64,000 nucleotides of DNA from Aurantiochytrium sp. KH105 (lineage: Eukaryota > Sar > Bigyra > Thraustochytrida > Thraustochytriidae): contig BGKB01000030.1 in the NCBI GenBank assembly GCA_003116975.1, positions 65,399 to 129,398 on the forward strand. Direction: 5' to 3'. Below are positions 39,614 through 49,556 of the stretch, piece after piece. Position 1 is the first letter of the stretch, and every line of letters begins with the position of its first letter. The notes under the pieces were generated by a model. It had not been told where the DNA came from, made no database searches, and was given only the letters and a program-made list of their open reading frames with translations. The position numbers and the translations under genes are program-made.

Positions 39614-41473
39614 TTACATGTCTGCCCAGTCTTGTTTTTCACCCCCCTCGGCTCTACGGGAATCCATTTCCGTCATCGAAGCTCGGCGAGACGCGGCGAC
39701 CCTTGATCGTGCAGCTGTGCTCAGGTTCGCTCCTGGCGGACCTGTTGCCGTTCGCAAGGTTGTCGGTCCCGCGGCAGTTCCAGATCTGGACGGGCGCGGA
39801 TATGAAGAAGACATGGACGAATAAGCTCCGCGGGGCGAGAGTGACCGCGATGGCGAGAGTGCCGCAGCCTGCACGGCGGCCTCACCAAGCGTGCGCGCGG
39901 TACCAGATTCAAGAATCACAGCACGCTGTGCGCGCGTTTTGCCGAGACGCGAAGCTGCTCGTTCTCGCCAAGCGCCTCTACCCCTTTCTTCGTGGCGGGG
40001 ATCGACAAAGGCTCTTCTGCCGCCATCGCGACCACCGTCGGTTTCATCAGCATTGTTGTCATGTACACCCTGGTCCTCTTCGTCCTCATTTTCGTTGTCT
40101 TCGTCGTCGTCGTTGCCGTCGTTGTCTTCTAGATTCTCGTTGCCCGGATCTTTGGCATCGAAGTTTTCGGATTGCAAGCGACGTTGCTGTTGATGTTGAT
40201 GTTGGTGGGGTTGCTGTTCCTGGTGCTGGTGTCGGCCAAGTCGCGCAGCCTGTGTGTCTTGGTCTTGACTTCTCTTGACGAGCGATACAGCATTTCGTTC
40301 GACGAGAAAAGAGCCGGGACGCGTGCGCAGATACGTTTCCAAGGGACCACATGAGCTCGCATAGTGCGCCGTCCATCCCACGGCGGCATCAAGACTGATG
40401 AGCCTGACACGAGTGCAACCGAGATCGAGAAGCGCGGAGCGCAGAGCCCTTTGCACCTCCGCTGCAGGGGGGTCGTCGTATTCGCTCGTCTGCGCACCCC
40501 ACGTTATACCTGACGCAGCTGCAGACACGCCCGTCGCGCCGCGAGTCTGAGCGGCGGTGGGGGTAAGTTCCCTAGTGGATGATGGCCCCGCACCAAGGCT
40601 ACTACGACGACGCGCTGGCGCCGCGGGTGAAGATCTCGAGGCCCCTTGCGATCCTTCGGAGGCCTCTGCCACGCGTGTTCCAAGCGCACGTGCAAAGCGC
40701 TTGGCATAGACTTCGTGAAGTAAGATGCTCTTTTCCTTGCAAAAGAGCTTTTCGGAGAGGATGCAAAAGCGCTCGAGACCGCCGACGCTATTGATGGCGC
40801 GTACGGGGCCGTCGGCGAGCATCAGATAGACTTCGTTCTCAAGCTCGTCGGACGACACGCCATGGCCCCCGTTTTCTACGACGCGGCCGACAATATAGGT
40901 TTCTGCCGCGCGAGCTGCGGCGGCATGTGGCCCTCGAAAGAGCTGCTCCTTGAGTCTTCGAGGGTGTAACTTGGCTCCCCCGCTCGCCGTGCCGTGGCCC
41001 GCCTTGGGCGTGGTCTTTTCTTCAGCAGCCTCGCCGCGCGCGACGGCCGACACAGCAGCACTTGTGCCAGCAGTTGCGGCGCTTGAGGCTCCTCCCCGCG
41101 GTTTCCTCCACGTTATTCTCCGCGAGGTCGTCGACCGCGTTGTTGCCGACGACAGCGACGGCGGATTCGTCTCGACGCGCAGCGACCTCTCCGCTGGCCT
41201 CCCCGTTGCCGCTGCTGCTGCCGCTGCTGCTGCCGCTGCTGCCGCTGCTGCCGCTGTCGTCGGCGTCGTCGCCGCCGGAGGCGACGTGGCGTTCCGTGCG
41301 GGCGTCGCTGTCGCCGCCGTGGGCGTCGAGGGCGGCGAGCCCTCGAACCGCGCCGATCTCCTGCGGCCTCTCTCCGCGGCCTCTGGCGCCGCGGCCGCTC
41401 CCCGCGGCCTCGCGCCGCGGCCTCCCCGGAGCGCGCGCGCGCTCCTGGCGCCGGCGCGCGGCCGCCGCTCCAT
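39614..41473 (-). CDS. Hypothetical protein with two LOTUS/winged-helix-like segments
   Basis: About 619 residues from Met 41473; the frame is open to 41974 but the extra sequence is Arg/Ala/Ser low complexity. Two segments have the spacing of small winged-helix (OST-HTH/LOTUS-like) domains. The first includes VGRVVENGGHGVSSDELENE, then a Gly-Gly-Leu-x-x-Phe and a final strand. The second contains LRSALLDLGCTRVRLISLD and ends GPLETYLRTRPGSFLVERNA. Both end in a 'Leu-x-x-[FY]-Leu/Cys ... Phe-x-Val-x-x-x-x-Val' pattern. Between and after them are Gln/His, Asn/Asp/Glu and Ser/Arg-rich disordered regions. LOTUS domains bind RNA or RNA helicases, so a post-transcriptional role is possible. The assignment is by eye and low confidence. 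Confidence 0.55.
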   Translation of the reverse strand: MERRPRAGARSARALRGGRGARPRGAAAAPEAAERGRRRSARFEGSPPSTPTAATATPARNATSPPAATTPTTAAAAAAAAAAAAAAAATGRPAERSLRVETNPPSLSSATTRSTTSRRITWRKPRGGASSAATAGTSAAVSAVARGEAAEEKTTPKAGHGTASGGAKLHPRRLKEQLFRGPHAAAARAAETYIVGRVVENGGHGVSSDELENEVYLMLADGPVRAINSVGGLERFCILSEKLFCKEKSILLHEVYAKRFARALGTRVAEASEGSQGASRSSPAAPARRRSSLGAGPSSTRELTPTAAQTRGATGVSAAASGITWGAQTSEYDDPPAAEVQRALRSALLDLGCTRVRLISLDAAVGWTAHYASSCGPLETYLRTRPGSFLVERNAVSLVKRSQDQDTQAARLGRHQHQEQQPHQHQHQQQRRLQSENFDAKDPGNENLEDNDGNDDDEDNENEDEEDQGVHDNNADETDGGRDGGRRAFVDPRHEERGRGAWRERAASRLGKTRAQRAVILESGTARTLGEAAVQAAALSPSRSLSPRGAYSSMSSSYPRPSRSGTAAGPTTLRTATGPPGANLSTAARSRVAASRRASMTEMDSRRAEGGEKQDWADM

Positions 41474-44400
41474 CAGCCCGCCAGCTAGCCCAGCCCAGCC
41501 CAGCCGCGCCAGATCGCTCTCTGCTGCGAGGCCCGCCAGGCCGGGCAGGCCAGCCAGGGCGCCGCAGGCCGCCTGAGCGCCAGCAGTTCGCGACTGCGAG
41601 GTGTCCGGGCGCCTTCCTCCGCGCCCTCGCGCGCCGCTCGCGCCTCGCGGGCGCGCCGCGCGTCTTCGCCTGGTCCCGAGCGCCGGAAGGATAGGCGCAT
41701 GGATGGCGCCACTGGTGCGGCGGCCCCGCGGGCGCGGGCGCGGGCGCGGGCGAGAGCGAGAGCGAGAGCGCGACCGCCGCGCGGGGCGCGAAGGGCGCGG
41801 CCTGCAGGAGCGGCGAGCGCGGCGCGGCCGAGGAGCGGAGAGGAGAGGGGAAGGAGGGGAGCGGAAAGGCGCGGCGAGGAAAGCCAGGGAGAGGAGAGGA
41901 GAGGAGAGGAGGCGCGAGGAAGGGAAGAAAGAGCGAGCGGAAAAGTGCGAGGGGCCTGGCTGCGGGGCGTGCACACTTTTTTCGGCGCGTGCAGAGTGCG
42001 GAGAGAGGAAGGAAACAGGGGAGGGAGGAGAATGAAAGAAAGAAAGGACGCGTCGCGCTCGAGCTCAATCAATCGATCGCAGCGAGCTCGGGACCGATCG
42101 ATCGATCGGTTGATCGGGCGATCGTTCCTTCCCGTCTACGCTTGCTCCGTCAGGCCTGGCGGCGTGTGCGTTACTTCCTGCCTTGATTCCTTTCTTCCTT
42201 GTTTCCGAGACGCTGGGCTTCTTCGTGGTGGGACCAAGGAAACGCGCCCATCCTCGACCTAGAAAAAGCAAAAAATGTCCCGGCCGCTCTTTTCTGCAGA
42301 GCCCGCCGCCCTCGTCGAGGCACGAACGCCGCGCCACGCCTCACTCTGCACTGTCTTGCCTTGTCTGTCCTTACCTCACGATCCAAAAGGCAGTCCTTGC
42401 GAGCGAGGCACACGAGCCGTGTCCCTCGCGTCCCTGGCCGGCCATAGTGCAAAGAGCCCCGAACGACGGCCTTTTTAAGGTTTCTTGCTTGACAAACGCG
42501 GGGCACTTCTGACCGACGGACGTGCCACTCCCATCCAAGCCCCTGTTTCCCTCTCGCCTGCTACCATGCCACGCCAAGAGACATTTGTCTACAAGCTTTC
42601 TCTCCCGTCCCGGCGGGTCCTGTCCCGTCCTGACGGTCCCGAGCCTCCCTTCCCGGCGGCGTCGCTCGCGCGACGGGCCGGACCCCGCTCAGTCATTCTC
42701 GCCGCGCCGCGCTCAGCTCCTCCGCCTCGCGCAACCGCTGCTGCACGCACGCACGTACGCTCCTGCGACGGGCGGGCAGAGAGAACGATTCCCTTGACGC
42801 AGGCACCCAAGCAGGGTCACCTCTGTCGGAACAGGTCACGGTCATCCATCCCTGCGCACTTCTCGACCGCCGTGTCCGCGCTGGAAGCAGACGAGACGGC
42901 CCGTGTCGAGTGAGCCAGGGTCACGCGGCCGCTCGCCCGCGATTCCGTGCCCGGTCCGCAGAAGGGCGGTCGGGATCAGGAACCCTTGCCATCATCGAGA
43001 CGTGACGAGCGGCCGACTGGCCGGCCGGCCGACCAGCCTGCCATCCGTGCGTGCATCGAAGATACGTGCTTGCGCCAATCAATCGATTGATTGCTCCATC
43101 GATCGATCGATCGATCGATCGATCACCAACTCACGCGTCGAGGAGTGCGACTCTTGGAACACACTGTCCGCCTGGGCTGCCGCAGCTTCCCCCCTGCTGC
43201 CAGATCGACTGCGACTTGGAGAATCGATCGATTGATGGGCCAACCCGTTCCTTGTCACGGCGGGCGGGCGGGCACGAGGTCGGTCTTTTCTTTTGCCGAT
43301 CGCATCGCGATCGCGTCGCGATGTAGCGGGCGGGATTGGGGATTGGGCCGCCGGGGAGAGTGCGAGGGCCCGGAGCAAAGCGCGTCTGGCTGGTGTCCTT
43401 AGCCGACGTGACCAAGCTCTTGCGGGTGCTGGCCGAGGGCCCCGGACGCAAGTTGGAGCTAAGCCGACTAGCTAAATAAACCAGGTCGAAAAGCTAAAGG
43501 AAGCCACACACCATGCCGTTCGCGCAACACAGCATCGCACTGCATTGCATCGCATTGCATCGTATCGCGCAGCACAGCACGGCGCAGCACAGCATCGCAC
43601 TTCTCAAGACGTCAAGCCCCACGACCAGCAAGCAAGCGAGCAAGCTAGCGAACGCAAGCTAGCTCGCCAAAGCAAGCTAGCAAGCTAGCAAGAACACAAG
43701 AAAACACGAAAATACGAAAACACGAAATCAAGAAATCAAGCCTTTCAAACCCTGCCGCCCTTCTCCTGACCCCTCCGACTCCATGGCCTCGCTCCCGGCC
43801 GGCCGGCCCTCGTCGCGCCACGCCATGCCATCTCTCGGAGCGCGTAAACGCCGCGGCGACGCTCCGAGGCGACGGCGCAGCGCAGCTTCCTCCCCGCGAC
43901 GCAGGTTCCAGCGCGCGCCTTCCTCCGCGCGCCACGGTGCTCCGGCGCGGCCGATGTGGCGTTCCCTCACTGAGCTGCTGCTGGCACTGCAGGGCGCAAT
44001 CAAGTCGCGCGCTCTCAGGCGCCAGCGACGCGGCCTCTGCGAGGCGGTCGGCAAGCAACGCAGCGAGGAGACGCGCACCCGGCTGCCCGCGCGAGCACGG
44101 GGCCGCGCGCGCACTGGAGCGGGGAGGAGGACCAGCAGCGGGCACCGCTGCGCGGCCGTGATCGCGACGGCGACTGCGAGCGGCAGCGGCACGGCCAGAA
44201 CATTCGGCGGGGAGTGAGTGGGTGAAAAGGAGGAAGTCGGCGGCGGGGCCCGCAGTCACTACCAGCAAGGCATAGCCCATCATCGCGGCTGCGTTGCGCC
44301 ATCGTCGCGGTCGCGTTTTTGAAAAGGAAGCAGCATGCGTGCGGCTGACGGACTCTAGTCGTAGAGACCTATGGCGGGGTAAGCTTCGCTCTAGCTGAAC

Positions 44401-44710
44401 AAAAAAGGAAGGATAGAAATTCATAATAACCTGAGCAGGTTGACCATAAACGACTACACCTGCCCAAAGGTAGCGCTGCTCCTACGTTCTTCCAGCTTCC
44501 GTACATGAGCGAAGGAAAAAGTCCTTCCGCCACCTAGCTGCTGGCGACACGGCCACTCTCACTGCCGTGCGTACAAAAGGGAAAAAATGGAAACAAACTA
44601 TAATACGTACGCTGGGCAAATATGCGGACAGTCTCGGACGGAAGGCGGGGGGGGGTCGACGTATTTTTCTCCGCTAGTAAGTAACCCGAGTGTGTGTATG
44701 CTTTTCAGAC
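41474..44710. other. Long gap with ATCG and pentamer repeats
   Basis: 3.2 kb without a supported gene. It holds GAGAG-type purine tracts (41880-41910), GATC/ATCG palindromic runs (42065-42125 and 43097-43124), GGGC pieces, GCATC/GCATT pentamers (about 43540-43570), and AGCAAGCT-type repeats (43625-43695). Open frames on both strands are CG-dense Arg/Ala/Pro text. The last 300 bp (44400-44710) have a more balanced composition and flank the 3' end of the 919-residue gene. Confidence 0.55.
43097..43124. repeat. ATCG palindromic tetranucleotide run
   Basis: Seven perfect ATCG units. The unit repeats read the same on both strands, so the tract is self-complementary; similar but shorter runs occur near 42065-42110. 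Confidence 0.9.
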
Positions 44711-47470
44711 CTAGCTCGACCGCAGGAAATGAGCGAGTGCGTCGCCTGCGTAGGCAAGCTGCAAGTCGACCAAAAGGTGCGAGCTGCGCCCAAAACGAAC
44801 GACCTCATAGTCGCTGGTCACCGCAAACGCAGTGGATAGAGAGCTCAGCGTCTCCGCCTGGAAATGCGCGTCACCAGCACCCCCCGTCGCAAAGGGGTTT
44901 GAGCACATCAAACCCGCTCGCTCACGGTCCCCGACGCCACATGAGGCACATACGCGGTCCGTAAAAGCCTTGAGCAGTAACTTGTAGTGATGAGCTTGGT
45001 GGACGGACTTGGACCGCGGGAATTTAAGCTTTGCGTGGTGCGTGATGTCCAGGGCCCAGCGCTGCCATCCATCACTGCGGTAAAACTGAAATACATTTTG
45101 TACCCTCCGCGCATTCATCGACGGAATGCGAGAGATCAAGTCCACGCTCGCCTTGTTCCAAAGCATGGTGAAGTTCGCCCACCACAGGTAGTCGCGCAGC
45201 GTCACCAAAGTAAACGGTGCAAGGTCCGCCTGCAGCCGCAAGAGCCGCAACAAGGATTCCGTATTGTTCGCGGACACCACGTTGCGGCGCTGTATTTCCT
45301 TGCGAACTGCGGCCTGCCACTTGCTGTCGAGTTGCCCCGCCCCGGCTTCCGCCCCACAAAACGCGTTTCCCTTTTGACGCACAAAGAAAGACTGGTAGTG
45401 AGGCGAACCAAATACAAGGTCGGCGTGCGCGCAGGACACAACCACACAGTCGTCCAAGCTGAGCATCTCAGACAGGTCCGCATTCTCATAGGCGTAGAGC
45501 TCTACGATGTGCTCCCAAGCAGGGTTGCTTGCCCGCAGGCCCTCCACAGCAGCCAATACTTCTTCAGGGACAGCACGAGCAACGTATACAACGCGAATCA
45601 GGATTTGGTTGCGTTGAAAGCGTTCCCAACCGAGATCCACGAGCGCAAACAGCGCTGCAATCGTCGCCGGGTCCTCGTCAAGAAGAATCTCAATATCAGT
45701 GGCGTTACCGCCCTCGATCTGCTGCATTATCCTCGCCGCGCCTTCTTGCATGAGTGCAGAGACACCAGAGTCTTCCACGGCCTGCCAGAGGATTGTTGGT
45801 GTGGCCATTGCAAGATTGTCGAACGCGTCTTGCACAGCCGAAACAAGTACACCGTCTACATAACGCCGCGTTTGCGAGCCAAGATGCACACGCGGCAACG
45901 GATCGGCCGGAGAGAGACGCACCTCATGGTCAACGATAGTACCAGTGCGGTCCACGCATGGCTGCCCAAAAAACATCGAGACGGCCAGTGTAAGGTCGTA
46001 GTCTGGGTCTGGATACTGAGGCCCTCCGCCTCGCACATAGTACGCAAAGAGCGGGGAAGACACCAAGAGCGTTGAGCCTTTCAAGGTCGCCAATGCGTGA
46101 CTTTCCTCCACAGAGCTGGTGCACTCGGCCAAAACAATGGCCTCAAAACCCTTGCGCGGGATCACTTCGCAAATCTCATATGCGTCGAGCCGCAGATCGG
46201 CCCTTGTACCTTGTGAACCGCCACGCTGGACGCTCGTCGCGCGGCTGCCTTCTTGCGCTCGGTGGTGCGAAGACGGAGGGTTCATCTTGACTGCTGTTGG
46301 CACCATGATCGTATATCGGTGCATGCGGGCATGTCGAAATCCGCCAATATGCGAAATAGGGAAGGCTTGTGGAAGCCGGAGCATGTGCTCGAGGAGCTCT
46401 CCGAGTCTGTGTGCGAAGTTGATGACCTGACTCCTCGCTGGCGCGGACCAGAACTTTTCAAGCGAAAATTTGCCTTCTTGTTCGTACAGCGCGTAGGCGT
46501 GTTCAGCCGCTCGGGCAATGCCGAGACTGACGCGATTGACCACGATAAGATCTTTAAATGGGATCTCCTCCGTTATTGCGTCGTAAAACACCTGTTGCCG
46601 TCCGTCTGTCTGGGCCACAAAGCATGCGGGGCTCTGAAAGTCTTGCACGAGCGCTGGAAATGTCTTGTCATCATACATGCGTAAACGCGAAAAATCCCTT
46701 TCCTCCGGATCTGCTTGAACGAGCTTTTTTCCCATCCATGATGATTTCGTTTGCGCACACCGGACATAGAGCGACCCTGCCGTGAAGCGCGTGTCACCAG
46801 AAGCGCACAGATTGAGGAGACGCACCAGCAGAGCCACCTTGCCGGGGAAGACGCGATAGAACTCGCGTGGACCGCTCAAGAGCGGGTGCGCCGTCTCGTG
46901 ATCGTCCCCGAAGCGTGCCACGTCTTCGAAGATTTGCACATTGTATGAGCCATCTTGAAGCTCAAGAGCCTCATCTGTGACGTCGATCTGGCCGTAGCGA
47001 CTCACAAGCGGGGAGTTCTCGCTGCTTTCAAGCGGATTGTCCACCCAGTCTTCGCTCGAATCATCTTGATCACCATCTTCTTCCCCATTTGCGGTAACAC
47101 TCCGACTTCGCGCAGAGCTCAGACTCGAGCGCGCTAATGAAAGTCTTTGCACGCGTACCGAGCCTCGAAGCGTCTCGAGGAGAGCGCCGGCCTTGGCCGC
47201 CCTTACAGAACCCACGCGGGCGACATTGCTACCTGTAAGACGAATGCTTTGAACGACCCTGCGCTGCATGGCATGCTGCGCCTCCTTCCTCTCGGCCTCC
47301 TCGACTTGCATTCGCCTGCGCAGCGTGGACTGGGCTCCATCCGCCTCGAGCGTCTCGAGCGAGTCCGCCTCCGGCCCGTCGAGCTGCAGTCGCCTCGACA
47401 TCGCTGAGCTCGATTCCGTCTTTCTTTCCTCGCGTTCCTCGTGCCCGAGCTCACGCACACTCGGGCTCAC
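44711..47470 (-). CDS. Large hypothetical protein (919 aa), family not recognised
   Basis: 919 residues. An Arg/Glu/Ser-rich N-terminus (1-155) precedes a long globular region without membrane spans. Conserved-looking blocks include PREFYRVFPGKVALLVRLLN, FEAIVLAECTSSVEESHALA, PQYPDPDYDLTLAVSMFFG and, near the C-terminus (about 760-860), an aromatic segment LRDYLWWANFTMLWNKASV, then FQFYRSDGWQRWAL, a Lys-rich stretch and YKLLLKAFTDRVCASCG. The last blocks faintly recall the C-terminal tails of asparagine-synthetase-like/PP-loop proteins of phages and giant viruses, but no PP-loop (SGGxDS) is present, so no function is claimed. A CxxC sits near residue 865. It is a well-formed single exon. In-frame Met24 is an alternative start. 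Confidence 0.75.
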   Translation of the reverse strand: MSPSVRELGHEEREERKTESSSAMSRRLQLDGPEADSLETLEADGAQSTLRRRMQVEEAERKEAQHAMQRRVVQSIRLTGSNVARVGSVRAAKAGALLETLRGSVRVQRLSLARSSLSSARSRSVTANGEEDGDQDDSSEDWVDNPLESSENSPLVSRYGQIDVTDEALELQDGSYNVQIFEDVARFGDDHETAHPLLSGPREFYRVFPGKVALLVRLLNLCASGDTRFTAGSLYVRCAQTKSSWMGKKLVQADPEERDFSRLRMYDDKTFPALVQDFQSPACFVAQTDGRQQVFYDAITEEIPFKDLIVVNRVSLGIARAAEHAYALYEQEGKFSLEKFWSAPARSQVINFAHRLGELLEHMLRLPQAFPISHIGGFRHARMHRYTIMVPTAVKMNPPSSHHRAQEGSRATSVQRGGSQGTRADLRLDAYEICEVIPRKGFEAIVLAECTSSVEESHALATLKGSTLLVSSPLFAYYVRGGGPQYPDPDYDLTLAVSMFFGQPCVDRTGTIVDHEVRLSPADPLPRVHLGSQTRRYVDGVLVSAVQDAFDNLAMATPTILWQAVEDSGVSALMQEGAARIMQQIEGGNATDIEILLDEDPATIAALFALVDLGWERFQRNQILIRVVYVARAVPEEVLAAVEGLRASNPAWEHIVELYAYENADLSEMLSLDDCVVVSCAHADLVFGSPHYQSFFVRQKGNAFCGAEAGAGQLDSKWQAAVRKEIQRRNVVSANNTESLLRLLRLQADLAPFTLVTLRDYLWWANFTMLWNKASVDLISRIPSMNARRVQNVFQFYRSDGWQRWALDITHHAKLKFPRSKSVHQAHHYKLLLKAFTDRVCASCGVGDRERAGLMCSNPFATGGAGDAHFQAETLSSLSTAFAVTSDYEVVRFGRSSHLLVDLQLAYAGDALAHFLRSS

Positions 47471-48300
47471 GGACGATGCGCAGGGCCCAAGCGCGAGCGG
47501 CGTCTGAGCGCGCGAGAGCGCGCGCTGCCGGCCACCGTGCTGCCGGCTGCTGCGAAATCTCCACGATCGCGTTCTGCGTCGTGCGCCGCAAGGCAGCAGG
47601 ACTTCGCTTCATTTACTCCAGGCCCATCTGCTGCTGCGCTTTCTTCTTCTCTTGCGGCGATCAGTGTGCGCAGCACGTGCACGCCTTTTGCGTGTGTATA
47701 AAACTTATTATGAATCGTGTGTGCGCGTCGTTGCTAGTCACACCAGGTCGCGTCGCATCGCACCGCATCGCAACGCGCAAGATCTGGACCACTGTGTGTG
47801 TTTGTAGACCTCGCAGACCAGGAGGGACTCTACGTGACGCCTGCGGCTGCGCAGGCCTTGCGGACTGCGACTTGCGCGCCTGATGCAGACGCTCGCTCGC
47901 GCGTCGTCCTTCGCGGGGCGCGCGCCCGCTTCGCTCGGCCGAGGCCGCCGTCGATGCAGTGAGCACTTATTCGACTCGAAGACCTCCGATGTGAAAGGAA
48001 AAAAAAGGGAATGGGAAAGACGGGCGCGGTTCAACTTACTCCCGCAGCACCCACGGTGCGGGGAGGGTGTGCGTTTTTGGTAAAGGGACAATATGACGCC
48101 CGTCGATGGGGTGTGGGTCTCTGTGCTGGTAGAGAGACAGACCGTCGTTACCGTAGCACGATGGCTGCTATCACTGCTCAAGGCTTATGTCAAGCAAAGC
48201 AAGCACGCGGGCTCTGACCAATCAAGTGGTCTTCCACTGGGAGAGCCAGCCAATTCCACCAACACTGCAACCAACTCCGCCAAACAGGTATCCGCAGGCG
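47471..48300. other. Upstream flank of the 919-aa gene, no gene
   Basis: GC-rich, containing pentamer-type GCATC/GCACC/GCAAC units near 47750-47778. Open frames are short and low complexity. It presumably contains the promoter of the minus-strand 919-residue gene. Confidence 0.45.
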
Positions 48301-48332
48301 TCCATGCAGGCATGACCTTCCACTATATAAAA
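48218..48332 (+). promoter_or_regulatory. Candidate plus-strand promoter: CCAAT box and TATA box
   Basis: A CCAAT pentamer at 48218-48222 is followed about 105 bp later by a strong TATATAAAA at 48324-48332. No protein gene starts within the next few hundred bases; two perfect short hairpins lie 50-90 bp downstream. Inferred only from sequence elements. Confidence 0.4.
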
Positions 48333-48383
48333 GTCTGCAGTCGATTGCGGTAGGGGTAACAAGAATGCCGCGCTCAGGCTGGA

Positions 48384-48422
48384 GACTCGCTTCGAGTCGT
48401 TACTCGAGGGGCTTAGCCCCTC
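48384..48422 (+). ncRNA. Candidate structured RNA: two perfect adjacent hairpins
   Basis: Two perfect inverted repeats with 3-nt loops lie side by side: GACTCG-CTT-CGAGTC (48384-48398) and GAGGGGC-TTA-GCCCCTC (48406-48422). They sit downstream of a TATATAAAA element. Transcript ends are unknown. They could equally be DNA-level palindromes or a terminator-like structure. Confidence 0.3.
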
Positions 48423-49556
48423 ACTCCTCAACCGACGCGGACCTCCCACTCGCTGTGGCGTCATTGCATCGCGGCGGCGCTTAAAAAAAACCTGAGGAGC
48501 GGGCCATTCGAGGTCCCATCCAAAACGGCCTATCGGGCTAGATGACGGTTCCCCGCCAGAGATCCGTTGGACCAATTATTTGCAGGGTCGGTGCGAAAAG
48601 GCTGAAAACAGAAAGGGCGCTGAGCCGCATCTGGAAGGCAGCGTCTCTCCCACTAACTTGACTGTGAATTCGGAGTTAGCCTGCGCTTGGCGAGAGTCGC
48701 TGCCTCCTCTCTCCATTGCACACCCCGTGTCTTTTTCTCTTTTCTTCTCTTGCCCGCCTGCCTGGCTGCCCGTCTCGCCTGCCCGGTACGATCGCTGCTC
48801 TGAAGGCAAGTGCCACCGCGATGCGAATGACCGCTGCTGGCACTGTGATCTGGTAAGACATCCTTGTCGACGCCAACGCGAGCCTTGCAAGAGCTGTGTC
48901 TTTTGTGTGCGCGCGTTATACGTCCAGTGCGTTGAGCGAGGCGTTGCGGAGCGAGGCGTTGCGAGATCTGCCATCTTAATGCCAGCGCTAGGTGCGGTGT
49001 CTCAACGCTATTACGAGAGCGAGCGCCTCCTGCACTCCTCTGCTTTGCCAAGCTGCTTCTTTGTGAGGTGACGCTCGCACGGCAAAAGACGAGAGAGAAA
49101 GCAACAACGTGGCGCGGTGGCCACAACATCATCGTGGCGTCGCGGTGCCTCCGCGCGCCTGCCGCCCCTCGCCACAGAGAAGCGGCAACACGCACGCACG
49201 CACGCACGAACGTGCGTACGCACTCACGTACGCACGCAAGCACGCACGTGGCCGGCAGAGTCTGCGCAAGGTCTCCGTCTCGAAGAGCGTCTCGGCTGTG
49301 TACGAGACGAACGAACCCAAGCGCGGCGAGAAAAACCTGCTCCCCGCCTGCCTGCCTGCCTGGTCAGAGCCTAATCAAATAAAAACAACACACAAAGCAA
49401 CACCTTGCGACGACGAACGAACACCACACACCTGCTGGTCTGGCCGCGCTCTACAAGTCGCGCGTCGAGGGAGGGAAGACGGCGCGTCGGTGGATTGACG
49501 CGCCGCGCGAGTGAACTGGACCCCTCCCAGTTCCGTCTCCTTGTCCACACGTCAAG
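48423..49556. other. Upstream region of the P4-ATPase gene
   Basis: No supported protein gene. A Cys-rich open frame between about 48580 and 49071 is probably fortuitous. GCAC/GCAA/CGTA-type repeats lie at 49186-49247 about 310 bp before the P4-ATPase start. On the minus strand an eight-T run (48483-48490) lies downstream of a TTGGATGGGA element (48514-48523). Confidence 0.45.

Noticed and set aside
41022-42068. 348-residue open frame overlapping the start of the LOTUS-like gene
   Set aside because: It overlaps the true coding frame out of phase and is Arg/Ala/Ser low complexity.
48555-48569. 15-bp near-match to the 5.8S rRNA CAACGGATCTCT region and a 5S-like C-box nearby
   Set aside because: Surrounding sequence does not extend either match, so neither an rRNA gene nor a clear fragment can be claimed; kept only as part of the small-RNA candidate finding.
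48580-49071. Cys-rich plus-strand frame (CHRDANDRCWHCDLVRHPCRR...)
   Set aside because: Cysteine spacing fits no known zinc motif, no ATG start is present, and the region is GC-rich upstream DNA.
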